The notes: generated by a model not told the origin, from the letters alone. 64,000 nt of DNA from Cryptomeria japonica (GCF_030272615.1 NC_081408.1:63856614-63920613), one strand, 5' to 3'; counted from the first letter of the stretch, positions 1 through 13,130 are shown. Numbers and translations: made by a program.

Positions 1-2
1 GT

Positions 3-1937
3 GAGCCTTCCACTTCAAAAGGGAAGAGGAAAATTGAAGATGTCATTGACATCTAGGATTCCCCTAAGAAGCAGAGACTGGGAAAGGAAATTGAAACTGA
101 TGAGCCTCAATATTCTCCATCTCAATCTCCTATCCACATTGGAGATGAACAAGCTCTAGCTAAACAATTATTGTAGTTAGGGAGTCTCGGTGAGATTGCC
201 TATACCTATGAGGAGACCCAAGAGGGGATGCCTGAAGAGCCACCTAATGTTAAAATGGATTTGACTAATGGTGAGTTAAAGGGCCAAGAAATGGACCTTA
301 CTGTTAAGCAAGCTAGTGAAAAATTCCTAGCTGATAGTAAATTTGTCACATCAAGAGCTTTTATATAGTTTCTATGGAAGCAAAATATTGATCAATTCAA
401 GACTAGATGTGAACAGAGAAAAAGTGAAGAGCCTCTTAAAAATACAACTCAGGTAGAAGAAGAGGTTAAGAAAGAAATGATGGAGGAGTTCAAAGAAATC
501 ACCCCTAAGAAAGGAAGAGAAATGGTAGCAAAGGCTGGTGTGTTGATTCTCCCTAAATGGGATATAGTTGATGCCTTAGTGCTTGATGCAGTGAGGAAAG
601 AAACAAAGCCTATGGAAGGAGTGACATTCAGCAAAGATAATGCTACTCTTGTCATGTGGTCTTTAAAGAAGGATGAAAACAAAAGAAGGAAGTATGCATC
701 AGATTCTAGCCTCATAGGAGGCATGATAATTAAAAGAGTCCAAGACACAGGGGTAGTGGAAGCTGCAAGCACAGTCCTAGAGACTACAAAATTCAATGTT
801 GCAGTGGCAGAGAAAGAGGCACAAGAAAATGATAATCTCCAATTGAAGTTGGAGACTATTTCAAAAGCTTACAATGATGCTAAAGAAGTAATAGCCAATA
901 GAGACAGCATAATTGCTAGACTCCAAAGTCAACTGGCAGGTCAATATCATCCTGGTGAATCTTCTACACTCATGATAGCCTCCTTTCTAGCAAGACCCCC
1001 TCCTCCTAGTCCCATCATTGAATATCCCCCTTCTCCTATGCCTTCTAATTCCCAATTACCTAAAAATGTCCAACATGAGTTGGAAAAATTGAAAGAAGCT
1101 CAGACATTGTATGCAAACAAATATGAGGAGAAGGTGAAAGCAACCATCTTGAAGTTTGCTAACTCAGTCAAAACCTCCAATGCATACATAAATATGAAGA
1201 GGATTCTTGAGATTTTGATCAAATTGACAGAAGAAGAAGCCACTTTGGAACCAATCCTGAATAAGTGGGTGCCTAGAGGTAAAGAGTTAGAGCTCATGTA
1301 TTCTTCCCATGCAGATGCATAAGAGAATGACAATCTAGGGCCCACATGTGAGTTTATAAAAGAGATGAATATTCTTTTAGTGGAAGGAGCAGGTATAAAA
1401 AGAAAAGCTCAACTTTATAGGAAAGAATATTTAAATCATAAATTTGAAATGTTTCCAGGAGGTTTCATTGGTCCTATCTAGCTAAAGGAAGACAAGACTT
1501 GGTTAAAGGAGGTGGACCACAATTTGTCCCTAAGGATCAATCAGATTATTAGTATTGATGGCACATCCTTATTTGTCCAAACAATTGAGGAAATTGAAAA
1601 AGCGAAATCTCATTATGGTTTCATAGAACCAGAGATTGGGCATGTACGAGTCACTTGGAAGCAGCTAGAAGATATGAAACAAAAGATTGCTAGTTTTACT
1701 TGGCCTAGTGATGATTTGTATCAGGAGTGGAAAGATAAGTATATGGGACAGAAAGAAGATGCTTAGGAGCAATTACAAGAGGTTGCAACAAAACAACAAG
1801 TAGAGGAAGCTGTAGATGTTGAAAAGGACTTATAACCGCTTCTTGAAAATGACCGGTTGTTTGTAACAAAATTTCTTTTGAAGCATCCAAAGCTTGTATG
1901 CATCCATAGTATTATAAATGGATACCAGGACTCCTAA
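3..1937 (+). pseudogene. Unrecognised coiled-coil protein remnant
   Basis: One reading frame runs from base 3 to about 1937 and is interrupted by eight stops, at 54, 174, 366, 1320, 1479, 1764, 1833 and 1935. Five are TAG, three TAA, none TGA, and each would be Gln if the first base were C. The longest open part is 477-1322. In order the product shows a basic patch (KGKRKIEDV, then KKQRLGK) resembling a nuclear localisation signal, an acidic linker, a Lys/Glu-rich helical part, a coiled-coil-like stretch near 790-940, a Pro-rich linker (ARPPPPSP near 985) and another coiled coil near 1075-1140. A conserved-looking tail follows (1512-1766). I do not recognise the family. It may be ORF1 or gag of an unclassified element, or a dead host gene. 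The layout resembles the remnant at 20010-21179. The 5' end lies outside the window. Confidence 0.5.
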
Positions 1938-2640
1938 AAAAATGATTGCAAGTAATTGTAAGAAAACGCTACAGAAATTTATCTGAGCTTTTTTCTAGTC
2001 TTATGGAGAATACTCTGAGTTTGTAATATTTTCTCAAAATTAATATCAATATACAGACTAGAAATAGTGTATATACATAAATGTCCACAGCATTCATAGG
2101 GAAAATCATGTCAAATGTGCTATTCAATACAATAAATAATTTAAGTTTGTAGCCCTATAGCATCATAATGCAGTCCTTGACCAAGTATGCATACAAGAAA
2201 CATCTAGTTCTATTAAGGCACAAGCATCAAAGTCAGAGGTTATGACAACTAGTGAAAAACATCAAGAACAAAAAGTTTAGTCTCAAGAATTAGGAGTTGT
2301 AATAAAAAAGCTTACAAGGATGAGGCATATTCATAACTTTTGCAGTCCCACATTGGATATCAACACTAGAAGCAACTCATATTGTTCATGTATAGACAAG
2401 ACAATATGGGAGTTCATTATACCCAGTAACTCATGGTGTTGTTGTTCGTGTTGGCTCTGTTGGACCCTACAATTAAGATTCAATATACATTATTCAATAA
2501 GATTAACTGTGCAACATAATGAAATATTGAAAAGTGTGTTACCTTGTTGAGCTTCACTTGGTTTTGAGAATAGTTTAAAATTCTCTACTTAACATGGCCA
2601 ACCACGTGAAGGTGGAAGCTCATTTGGCCCCTCCCCCCCA
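1938..2640. other. Non-coding stretch, nothing recognised
   Basis: No long frame and no family resemblance is seen. It separates the coiled-coil remnant from the subterminal part of the CACTA transposon. The left end of that transposon may lie here, but no CACTA terminal motif matching the right end at 11893 was found. Confidence 0.4.
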
Positions 2641-2659
2641 CTCTCTAACATCAATGTAA

Positions 2660-2870
2660 ATTCCCCGTTAACATCTTATAACATTCATTCATTAATTATT
2701 TCTACCATTAATAAAATATAACATTCATTCATTAATATCACATAACATTCATTAACACATAACATTGATTAACATTAATTAACACACAACATTCATCAAT
2801 ATTAATTAACACATATCATCCATAACCATTAATTAGCACATAATTACATTCACTAACACATAAAAATCAG
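2660..2870. repeat. AT-rich short-motif repeat array
   Basis: A motif close to ATAACATTCATTAATTAACA recurs about eight times with small changes and spacings of roughly 15-30 bp. It starts just beyond the end of the last transposase reading frame at 2898. CACTA transposons commonly carry short subterminal repeats that bind their accessory protein, so this may be such a region. That is inference from position; it could equally be simple AT-rich drift. Confidence 0.5.
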
Positions 2871-2897
2871 TCATTATCGAATAAGTTAGATTACAAT

Positions 2898-5731
2898 CAT
2901 TTCTTTCTTTGTTTTTTCTTTGAAGCTATGAAAAGACTAAGTGGATCATCGGTGTCTTCATCATTTCCCCTGTCTACAGATGTTCTGCCAATTGCTCATG
3001 ATCTCAATGTATGCCTAGTCCTATACTAAGGATGAGGACACTGAAGCAAAGGGGGGTCCTCTGCAATAACAAAGAAATGGGTTAAATTCAAAAAAAAAAA
3101 ATTATTATTGTTACAAATATTTCATTAATTTAGAGAACATAATTGTTGTGCTCTTTACCTAATGGGGCCACATCATTTTGTGTAGCCTCAACCTCAACAT
3201 GTTGAACACCATGGTCCTCTTTACCTGAGTGGGGAACATCATGTTCTTGAGGCTGTGTACCCAGATCATGCTCCACTTGCTCACCACTAACTACATGCTC
3301 TAAAATATTAACAAGAAAGGTTACATTAATTACTACTCTAATTACAAATTAAGATGTTTAATTGTATTAATAGCTAAATAAATAAATTTGAATAGCAAAT
3401 GAATACCTCCACTACTAGGATGCACATCCGAACCTTCATGTGCAGGTGGTCTTTCACAATTAGCAGGCTGCATTCCAATGACATGCACATTGTTATCATT
3501 GCTTGCTTATTTAAAAAGAAATATAGTCAATTTAAGTTGGAACTCAACATCAATTAGATTATTGGTAAAGTATTCAATTTGAAACAACTTCCATTTAGCA
3601 TATTTACTTGTGTGACAGATGCACTCAAATGTTTTGTATGCCCACTCAATTCTCGTAGCCGATCAGCCATGGCTGAATAGCCTTGCTAGTAGGCAATTCT
3701 CTTGTCATCTTCTATGGGCACTCTATTGAATTCAGAGCCCTGCATTTTTTCTTGGTACCATGAATTTTTCTTGCATTGTTTGATAAAAAAAAAATGTTTG
3801 AAATTTATTAATATTTTGAGACAATATGGGAGTTTACATGAGATACTTACAATTCATGCAACAAGTTTCATGTAACCACCAGAGCCGAGTTTGTGTTGCC
3901 CGTGCTTTTCTTGCCTTGCCTTGGTTGCCTTTGACATGTCACTCAGTCTATAAAATGTTTGAAATATGTTAGATTATATAAATATAAAGAGTAATTAATT
4001 AGTACATATTACATTCTTAATAGTATCCTGTACCTTCTTCTAGCATCTACTGGTGTATTTCCTTTTTTCCTTTCAATTCTCTCCTTGGCATCCGAAATTA
4101 GGTCCTTCCACTCCCTCTCTGGAATCATGGGGGGATGCTCGTACTTTAGGTTCCTCTCCAAATGGGTCCTATATTGGTCCCTCACATACTTTATATATGT
4201 GCCAGCTTTTTCAAAGAGCTTGGTTTTGTCAAAGGTGTCATTTCCAAACCACTCAACCATTTGGTTTGTCAATTCATCTTTTAACCTTTTTTCTTGGTCA
4301 TTCCACCTTTTAAAGAAATAACAAACCTGTTAGATTCATAAATGAACTAAAGCTACATTTATTACACTTCAAGAAATGGATCAAAGGAAAAGTATTCTAG
4401 CAATGATATGAGATCAAAAGTGGATAAGGGTTAGTTCACATATGATGTACCACCTTTTACATATGGTGGGCCCAAATATCTGCAATGCAATGTCACTAAG
4501 ATGTTTATAGAAAATATCATTGCCTGCAAAAGATTCATGGGATCAATATTACTCCAAAATGAGTGATCATAAAGTAAATTACAATTAGAGTATATATAAT
4601 AATAATTTTAAAGTACTTGGAACCTTTGTAACTTTAAGGGAAGCATTTCTTCGTTGCTCACCATGAATGTGGCCTGCAATGTTCCCGTACTAGCAATACG
4701 AGAAGATACAGGAAACGATGCTATGTTATCAGTAGTAGTTGCCTATGGCACATCCTCATGTGCATCTCCTCCTACAAAAAATGAATCCACTATGAAATGG
4801 CATTAGAATTCAAGAAAGAATGCTTGAAGGGAAATAAACAGATGACAGAAGATAGAGCAAAAGAGGGATCTACCAACAGTGGGCGGGCCAATATGACATG
4901 CCCTAGAGGATGTCTACATACTACATGTTGCCAACATTGTAGTCAGCAATACAGGTGAGGGTGACCTCTAATGAGGCAACGTCAGCATTTGCACAGTAAC
5001 ATTGACATCACCTAAAGAATAATACATTAAATATATGAAAAGTTCAAGAATTGTAAACAAGGATGAACCTTTATTTTGAAAATTGACGGTATCAAGTATG
5101 ATGTATTTTGGGTACTCAGAGTGATAAGCCAAGCAAGTGATAATACAAGAAAATCATCATCACCTAATCCTGCAACACCCTGATCGTAGGAATGACTTTC
5201 ATGAGGGCGGATAAATTGCTGTAAAAACAATACGTACATATTTTAGTTAATGACATAAAAAGAGAATAAAATATAAACCATTATTAAACTTTTTTTATAA
5301 TTAAAGCTTTCATTACTGCTTACTTGCAAGTTTTCTACTATCTTATACAATAATTCCACCCTCTGTCATATCTCATCAGTGGTAGGATGCACGACTACCA
5401 AAGCAACAATCTCTTTTCTAATTTTTATAAGAGGCATTTTAAAGAATTTCACAAGGTCTGTGGGATCTTCAAGGTCATCATTGCTTAACCCTAATGATTC
5501 CACATTCATGGAAAGGTGCTCAGGTACTGCAACTGCCTTTCCCTTTCCTTGAACATCCATCTGTGTCAAGAATATCATTAACAACTACAAAATTAGTATA
5601 AATAACTAAAAAAAAGAACATGATAATGTAATAGTTTGCTTCTACCTAATTTTTACAATTACAATGAGGTTTACTTGCTCGGTAGAAGTGTCACAAGGTA
5701 CATCTCTATCTGTGATATGTGATGGATCCAT
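2898..5731 (-). pseudogene. Transposase_24-like (TNPA-type) gene of the CACTA element
   Basis: Six or seven exon-like pieces can be followed. The frame opens at 5731 (MDPSHITDRDV) with a GT donor after 5675. A piece at about 5560-5325 ends before GTAAGC. The core piece around 4310-4030 is rich in Trp, Lys and Arg (MVEWFGNDTFDK, then REWKDLISDAKERIERK) and ends at a GTACAG donor. The next piece at about 3950-3855 contains SDMSKATKARQEKHG and HKLGSGGY, which resembles the plant Transposase_24 (Ptta/En/Spm) signature. Then come a piece at 3770-3590 (SGHTKHLSASVTQ) and acidic tail pieces down to KKKQRKK and a TGA at 2898. In-frame stops include TGA in LVA-stop-I, TAG in IAY-stop-QG, and TAG and TGA near 3020-2980, all explicable by C-to-T change. 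This product class binds subterminal repeats. Splice sites are by eye. Confidence 0.6.
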
Positions 5732-6169
5732 GTTGGCCTATGACAAAGAAAAAATATAAAAAATGTTAGCGCAATTACATCATACACAACATGAACAACA
5801 TGAACTTTGTAGACAAAAAGAGTATTAAATAATAAAAAGATGTTGTCATCAAAATCATTGTAAATTTTGTAATTCCTTACCTTTATGTAGACTATGCAGG
5901 ATCCTCAACTAAATGGTCACATAAATAGTCACATAGCTAATAAACAATCCAATTTCCATAAATAAACACAGTTTAAAAATTGTCACATAAATAGTCACAC
6001 CCCCTATCTCCATCTCCATATTAAAAGGTGCTTCATGAATTAATTATGTAATGGCATTAGAATTCAAAATAGAATGAATTAATTATGTAAAAAAAATTCT
6101 ATCAAGAAGTCAATATTCAATAGATAATATACTAATAGCATTCCTCATACATTTCATTCCTCATCATCA

Positions 6170-6183
6170 TGAACATTAAGGTC

Positions 6184-6263
<80 letters not shown>

Positions 6264-9200
6264 CATCATCATCGTCATCATCATCAACATCTTCACCATC
6301 ATCATCACCATCATCACCATCGCCATCAACATCATCATCATCATCACCATCATCATCATCATCTTCTTCTTCTTCTTCTTCTTCTTCTTTTTCTTCTTCT
6401 TCTTCATCATCATTGTGAAACTATCAATCGTGATCATCATCCACTTCATCTTCTACTTCTTTGGTATCTTCTTCTTCCATCACATTATACTTTATCGGCC
6501 TTCCTCTTGAATCATGTCTAACAACAAATGACCAACCCGGTTTATGTGGAACCTCTGAGTGAAATACTTGCTCACATTGGCTTGGAAGAACATAGGGCTC
6601 ATCCCCAACTGGTTCAAATGACCTTGTATTTAGCATTATAAAACCATTATCATGTTCAATAACAGTTTTATCAGGATCATTTTTATTCAATTGTAGCTTG
6701 TACCATTTGACGACGAACAAAACTAATTTGAAGGAATTAAAGTCACACTCAAGTATATCATCCAAAATGCCATAGTATCGATTTCTCGATGAAATATTTG
6801 TCACCTCAAAGACTGTAGTGATGCCAAAATCACAAGTTTTCTTCATGTCATCCAGCTTTTTTATGTGAAATTTATAACCATTGCAGCACATAGCATTGTG
6901 GTGTTTGACCTGCGATATGTCAAACATGTAAAATTTATTGCATTGTGAGTTGATAAACATATGGGTGATTAATAAATTTATACGTACCTGCTTATCTATT
7001 AAACCATATGCTAAATCAATTTCCCTTTCTGTAACATTGGAATCTCCATTACGATGTGCTTCTTTAACCAATGAAGCCGCACCTTCCCATGTTAAGGTGT
7101 GTCCAGAATGTTGACAACGTTCAATCCATACCGTCATCCAATCAAGATTGTTTGCAATATACAAATGTAGTGCATCCCACTCTCGACCAACTGTACAAAA
7201 AATAAATAGACGTCTTACAATCGATTTATTTTGAAGATTAAGAATTAATTAACTACAATAACATCTTATAATTACCTCTCACTTTCCTCAATCTACCTTT
7301 CCCCGTCAAGTACTCCCCTTTGAATTTGTTAATGGTGCTGGGATCCCAAATGAGATCCACGTGGATCTTTGCTGCAAACTTAGGAAGATATTCATAAATG
7401 TACACCATAGTCTGGTATACCATATATCCCTCCACCATAGAACCCTTAGGATGTGCTCTTTGTCAAACGAAAGCCTTCAAAAATTTCAAGTTCCTCTCAA
7501 CCATCCACATTGACCTAGTGTGTACAGGTCCACACAATTCAATCTCCTCAACTTTGTGTATGAGGTAGTGTTCTTGTGCATTGAAAAAAGCTGGAGGTAG
7601 ACACTTTTGCATTTCACACATTAAATGAGGAATTTTTCTCTTCCAATATTTTATATTGTCTTTATGGATTTCTTTACATGATAGCCACCTACAAGGTATT
7701 CAAGACGCAAAAAAATATATTACATAAGAAGTAAAACAAATCGCAAATATAATATCTATACAATGAACTAAACAAATATCACTACTTACCTTATGTATTT
7801 TCCAAGATCATATATGACTTGCTTAACATTATTGTCAAAGTTGTCTGGGAGAGATAGAGGTAGAACGTACTGCAACAATTATAAAATTATCTTTTCATTT
7901 TTTTGTAACATAATGAAAAGTACGCGTACGCTCAGTACTTAAATACATACTAAAAACACAAGAACATGAATTACCTTAATGAAGGTATGTCAATCATGTG
8001 TTTTCATCCCTGGCCCAAATTCACTTTTCTTTGATATGAGATTATTTATGTTCATAGCAAATCCTGTGGGAAATTGAATTTTTTGTATGACTTCTTTTAT
8101 AGAATTGCTTTGCTGGTCCGTTAATAACCAAGGAAGCTCACTTATATTAATCTGGTCTCCATGGCTATTTGATTGATTGGCATTTATCATTGCATAATTG
8201 GAATCCTGAATGTCACTACATATTTTGACAATTTTTTCTTTGTCATGCCTTCCGTCCAATATTTTTCATAATGTCTCTGTTATATTCTTTCCAATATGCA
8301 TACTATCAAACAAATGAATAATTTGTAACTACTCGTAGTAGCAAAACCTACTAAATTGTCAGGGATAACTTTTTATTCCCTTAGGAAGGTGGTCATTTAT
8401 GCCTTCACAACCTTCATGATCATCAATCACATCATCAGTAAACAAAACAAAATAGAAAAGATGTTTTATAACAAACCAATAGATGGAATGGCATTACCTT
8501 GATGATTAATTCTATTATATTCCAACTTCCATAGGTGAGGTGTCATTCTTCATGGCTTTGTTGTATTCTCTTCTTTCCCATTGAAAAGATGTTTTTCAGT
8601 ATTTTCATACTTATGAAATTTGTGGAGAAAGTGCCTATACTCATCAAACACCTGCTTTCCTAAACTTTTTGAATGACAAGATTTCATCTTTGGACCACAA
8701 ACAGGACATGCAAATTTTCCCTTTGTTTGAAGACCTACAAGATAATGTATAATTGGATTAAATATGATAATTTTTTGAATTATAATGTTCATGCACAACT
8801 TAAACACTATAACATACCACAAAAATGTGTTAGCCCTAGGGCATCGTGTATTGTCCATAGAAGCATCACATGGAATTGAAATTGTCTTTGTCCTATTGGT
8901 CTAGAGACGTCATACATAGTGACACTATTCCATAACTCTAGCAACTCGTTGATAAGAGGCTCGATATATACATTCATATCTTTAACTTGGTAATTACCTA
9001 ATCAAATGAACAAAAACATTACATAATTATTATGACCATTTTACTATAATATTTATAATTAAATTTAGACGACTATATTTAAATGATAAAATACCTGGAA
9101 CAATCATTTCCAACATTATGTTCTCCCTCTTTATTGACATCCATGGAGATATGTTATTGTTGATAACAAAAACAGGCCACACTGAGTAAACAGATCTCAT

Positions 9201-10417
9201 CTCTCCAAATGGATTGACACCGTCCACTACCAATGAAAGCCTGAGATTACGAGGTTCTTCTTTAAAGTGTGGTCACTTTTCCTCTATGTCCATAAATGTT
9301 GAACCATCCGTAGGCATTCAAATAATGTCATCTCGACTTCTATTGCATGCATGGTAATCCATAAATTGTGCCAAGCTAGTGCACTTGAATAATCGTTGCA
9401 TACGTGGAATAATGGGAATATAGCAAAGAACCTTGCGAGGAACCCTTTTTGTTATTTGATCTGTTCAATATCTACTGATATGACATTCAAGGCATTTAGT
9501 TCAAAATTCATGTTGTTTGTGATATATAATATGATCATTGGGACAAGCATCTATTGCTTGATACTCCATTCCAATATCTTTCATAACGACAGATAATTCT
9601 CGATATTAGCAAGGTAGAATATTTGATAGTGGTAACAAAAACTCACCTATCAATCTACAACAACAAAATATAATTTGTTATAATAAAGAATATTAATGGT
9701 ACAGTATGATTCATAGTTTATTATGATATATATGACATTCCTTAACATATGTGACATTGTTATGTTGGATAAACCATTCATAACCTTCAAGTTCACCAAC
9801 AACAATACATCAGAGAGAAGAGTTGCCTACAAGCCTTCATAAAGGGCCCCGGATGCCTTCTCAAGTAGAGGGACATCATGAACAAAATCAAGGTCATCTT
9901 CATCATCATGATCAGTTGCACAAGTAGTAAATGAGTCATGGATCAATGTATTTGTAGCATCATCTTCAATTGTGTTTTTTGGCTCATGATCATCATCTTC
10001 CATGGGATCATTATCTTCAGCTTCGATATTCACACCTCCATGTTCATCCACCTCAAAAACCATATTCTCAGGGTTGTGTTGATCCATACCATGTGCTCTG
10101 GGGTGCTCGACCTATATAAAATTGATATACATAAATAAACTGTGATCATGATCTCATCATCACGTGATTTATTATGTATATAAATTGTCAAAATGATATA
10201 ATGAAAAACTTACCAATGGATGATAATCATGTCCACCTTCAATGTGACCATGCAACCTACAATGTTTCTTCGTTGTTTTGATTAGAAGTCTTCTAGTCTT
10301 TAACCCCTTACAAATTTTGCATGGAAAATAACATTTTCCATCACCTTTTATTTTCAAGTTAGACCACAATCTAGCAATTGTCTCCTTATTTTGTTGTTCA
10401 TTGATATTTTCTGACAT
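6170..10417 (-). pseudogene. TNP2-like CACTA transposase
   Basis: The first exon-like piece (10417-10214) has a Cys-rich stretch (YFPCKICKGL) and a GTAAGT donor. The second starts at 10111 after an AG acceptor and carries an Asp/Glu-rich region. Further pieces match the TNP2 order: YQAIDACPNDHIIY near 9550, VPRKVLCYIP near 9430, VVDGVNPFGEM near 9220, TKGKFACPVCGPK near 8720, a DUF4218-like block near 7640-7430 (ELCGPVHTRSMW, RAHPKGSMVEGY) and a DUF4216-like block near 6840-6500 (RYYGILDDILE, PYVLPSQCEQVF). TNP2 cuts and joins the element at its terminal repeats. Stops include TGA before QRAHPKG, TGA before MPTDG and before PHFKEEP, and TAG after ALYEGL; most would revert to CGA or CAG. The last exon runs into an Asp/Glu-coding triplet repeat after TGA and TAG at 6424 and 6421. 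Confidence 0.8.
6186..6414. repeat. ATC/TTC triplet microsatellite
   Basis: A run of CAT/ATC triplets starts near 6192 and is uninterrupted for about 69 bp, then continues with interruptions and becomes TTC triplets near 6361-6405. On the minus strand, in the frame of the TNP2 exon, it reads as Glu then Asp repeats, so it appears to have grown inside the coding sequence for an acidic carboxyl tail. Confidence 0.95.
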
Positions 10418-11870
10418 GGTCTTTCTTCACAGGCAAGAAAATAGAAATTATTGTCTGACATTGTCTTTCCCTCAGGAGCTGGTAGATCCTGCTTCCATAC
10501 TTTAATTCTATTTTCTCAAAGGACAATCCTAAAAAATCCATGCATTGCAAACAACTTTTTACACCTTTGTTGGTTGTGGTGGCATCACAGAGAGTTTACA
10601 TCAATAAATGAAGAACATGCCAATGCTTTTAATGCAGCAGTAGAAGTCTATCTCTTATTCAATATCTCTAGTGAAACCCCCATGATCTTTTGTTGGAGTA
10701 GAATTTGTTATATTCTAGAAAGGGTCTTGTCCTTTTTTGATGGGATATTCATCTACCTCAAGAAATAACTGTTCTTTCTCCAACAAGAAGTGGAATTAAA
10801 TGAAGATCTAGCACCATGAAATTAATCCTCAAAAGGATTACTATAGTTAGTTTTGGTAGATAATGATCTGGGTAAAATACTAATGTGGCTTTACGAAACA
10901 TTATGTACTAGCTTATCATACTCTAACAACTTTGGTGCAACATGCTACTTCCAATTAAGTCTCCATCGGTATCTCTATTGTGTTTATGGATTGGGATTCA
11001 ATGTACTCTTTTTATACACAGATTTTACTTTCAACTGAGGAGGTTTGTATGTACTTACTTGTCTTTCAATTGTATCCCTATTTCAAGAATTTATTCTATC
11101 AACAAATCATTTGTTGCAAGTTGTACAAGTGGAAGCTTGAACATGCCTTCCATGCTAACCTTGTTGATATGTTCAACACCATCCTGTGCAACAAATCTTT
11201 AGAACTCCATTTTTCCAAATTCAAGAGTGAGTAGTAGGGACAATCTAGGACACTTACAGAGGTTTTGCAAGAGAGATAAATAGACCTAAATATTATGGCT
11301 TAATAATGATCAATAGGTAAATAGATAAGAAACTCTCAATATCAAAATGAATTTCTCAATTGTCTTTACTAGAAATGGATAGATCTACTAATAATGGCTT
11401 TATGACTGTATGTCAACTTTAGACTCAATCCAAGAAGAGCTATAACTAACATGCGATATCTAGATTTATGAACTCTACAATATAACAATCCCATAATTAT
11501 GTTTCCACACATCTATACCACAACACAAACATCATGCTAGTGTTTAGCCATAGCAATTGATATCCTAATTATAGAATGTGAAATATGCACATAACGATGA
11601 ATAAAGATTAAGAAAAACAAAGAAAGATGCTTATTGCAAACATAAATGACTAATGGATGAGAATTGAATTCATTGTAGATAGTTTTGAATATCAAATTCA
11701 CTTATTTGTGTGCATTTAGTAACTCATGTACTTGTGGCCAACCATTTATCTCTTTCATAAATTAAACACTTATTAATAACATTAAATGGTTGAGTAATTA
11801 TGTTTTAGTTGAAATTGAAAATAAAATATTTTATTTCAGGATAGCTCACACTATTCCCTATCATATTTTA
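10418..11870 (-). other. 5' untranslated part of the CACTA element
   Basis: Between the first TNP2 exon and the terminal repeat there are about 1.45 kb without any supportable gene. Short open frames on the plus strand have no family resemblance. The promoter of the element would be expected here, but no convincing core promoter could be chosen. Confidence 0.5.
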
Positions 11871-11893
11871 GACTCTCAGTTTTTTTAGTAGTG
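11871..11893 (-). repeat. CACTA terminal inverted repeat (right end)
   Basis: On the minus strand, reading inward from 11893, the sequence is CACTACTAAAAAAACTGAG followed by AGTC. It starts with the diagnostic CACTA and an A-rich run and lies 1.5 kb upstream of the TNP2 gene, as expected. The matching left copy was not found. Confidence 0.7.
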
Positions 11894-11933
11894 GTTTGAT
11901 GTCTTTGGAGATGATCATTGTATTTCTTTAGTT

Positions 11934-12671
11934 ATGTTTGTCAGCTTACTCCCAGCCTGTGCCAAAATGGGAGCTTTGGAACAGGGTATGGACATCCATC
12001 AAAGCATAAAAGATAGAGGAATTTTGTTAGATGTAGTTGCAACTGCACAAAATGGATTTGTTGAGAAGGCTTTAGAAACTGTCAAGCAAATGCAATTGGC
12101 AGGTGTAAAGCCAAATTCCACGACCATTGCTACTATCCTCCCTGCCTATGCCACAATGGGAGATTTGGAACAAGGTATGGGCATTCATCGAAGCATAAAG
12201 GATAGAGAAATTTTGTCAGATGTTGTAGTTGTAACTGCCTTGGTAGACATGTATGAAAAATGTGGAAGCATAGACAAGGCACATGAACTATTTGATAGAA
12301 AGCCTGAAAGAAATATTGTCTCATGGACTGCAACGATTGCTAGATATGTAAAAAATGGATTTGTCGAAAAGGCTTTAGACACTTTCAAGCAAATGAAATT
12401 AGAAGGCATAAAGACAAATTCCACAACCTTTTCCAGCATCCTTCCTACCTGTGCAAAAATGGGAGCTTTGGAACAGGGTATGGACATCAATCAAAGCATA
12501 ACGGATAGAGGACTTTTGTTAGGTGATGTACTTGCAAATGCCCTGCTTGACATGAATGCAAAATGTGGAAACATGGACAAGGCTCATGAATTGTTTGATA
12601 TGATGCCGCAAAGAGATGTGATCTCATGTGAACAATCAACACACGTGTATACGGGAGGAAGGGATTGCTGA
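11934..12671 (+). pseudogene. PPR protein fragment (PLS class)
   Basis: The frame contains about seven PPR-type units, including ACAKMGALEQGMDIHQ (three variants), ALVDMYEKCGSIDKAHELF and GFVEKALDTFKQM. These belong to plant PLS-class pentatricopeptide proteins, which bind RNA in mitochondria or plastids, often for C-to-U editing. It is a fragment: the amino end starts in mid-repeat close to the end of the CACTA element, and no E or DYW domain is present. One internal block is missing, since LLDVVAT runs directly into AQNGFVEKALETVKQM and skips the expected ALVDMY, KCG and WNAMI parts, roughly 40 residues. After DVISCEQS the similarity ends and the frame stops at 12669-12671. No transit peptide or start context is visible, so the first Met is arbitrary. 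Confidence 0.8.
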
Positions 12672-13130
12672 TACAAAATTGAATTTTCACTCCTCAATCA
12701 CAGTTCTATGGTTTTACGAGATTAAACTAGGACAATTAACCACCACATGTATATTTTTTGCAACATGAAATTAAAAACTAGGGAAATTTGAATCTACCTC
12801 CTGCGTGGGATTGCCTTCGATGTAGGTTTGATTTTCTTGGGGGTTGAAGTCACCACAGACACCTACATGGGATTGCAATTCACAAATGAATTCCCCACCT
12901 CTTTTTTTATTTTGCAATGGCCACTGTCATTGGAATTACGACGAACTTGAGCACTTTTTTGAAAAAAAAGAAAATTCTCATTGCTAATGCCTTCTTCGTC
13001 AAAACAAAATGGGCAATTTCTGTCGGAATTATGACTAATGTGGGCATTTTTTCAAAAAAAAATCAAATTTGGCCACAATATACCTTCTCCATCGGAAACC
13101 TTAGTCGGAAATCTAGTCCAAATGTATTAG
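12672..13130. other. Non-coding stretch with an imperfect duplication
   Basis: No gene is supportable. Between about 12925 and 13105 two imperfect copies of a 90-100 bp unit can be seen, each with GGAATTA(C/T)GAC, a run of T then A, and a later CTTCNTC motif. CGGAA-type words recur (13023, 13090, 13106). This might be the end of a small DNA transposon, but terminal repeats were not identified. Confidence 0.4.

Larger units (their letters stand above)
2641..11893 (-). mobile_element. CACTA (En/Spm) DNA transposon, left end unresolved
   Basis: Read on the minus strand the element begins at 11893 with CACTACTAAAAAAACTGAG, a CACTA-type terminus. A TNP2-like transposase follows (10417 to about 6170) and then a second gene resembling plant Transposase_24 (5731-2898). 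This two-gene order is that of autonomous CACTA elements. Both genes are broken. The left terminus and the 3-bp target duplication could not be identified, so the left coordinate is only an estimate placed just outside the AT-rich repeats. The right end lies immediately before a PPR pseudogene fragment. Confidence 0.75.

Noticed and set aside
3414-3425. CCACTACTAGGATG as the left CACTA terminus
   Set aside because: It lies inside a reading frame of the Transposase_24-like gene, and the bases after CACTACTA do not match the right terminus.
6132-6510. Open frames encoding long Met or Ile runs
   Set aside because: They are shifted readings of the ATC/TTC microsatellite; the frame that continues TNP2 reads Glu and Asp.
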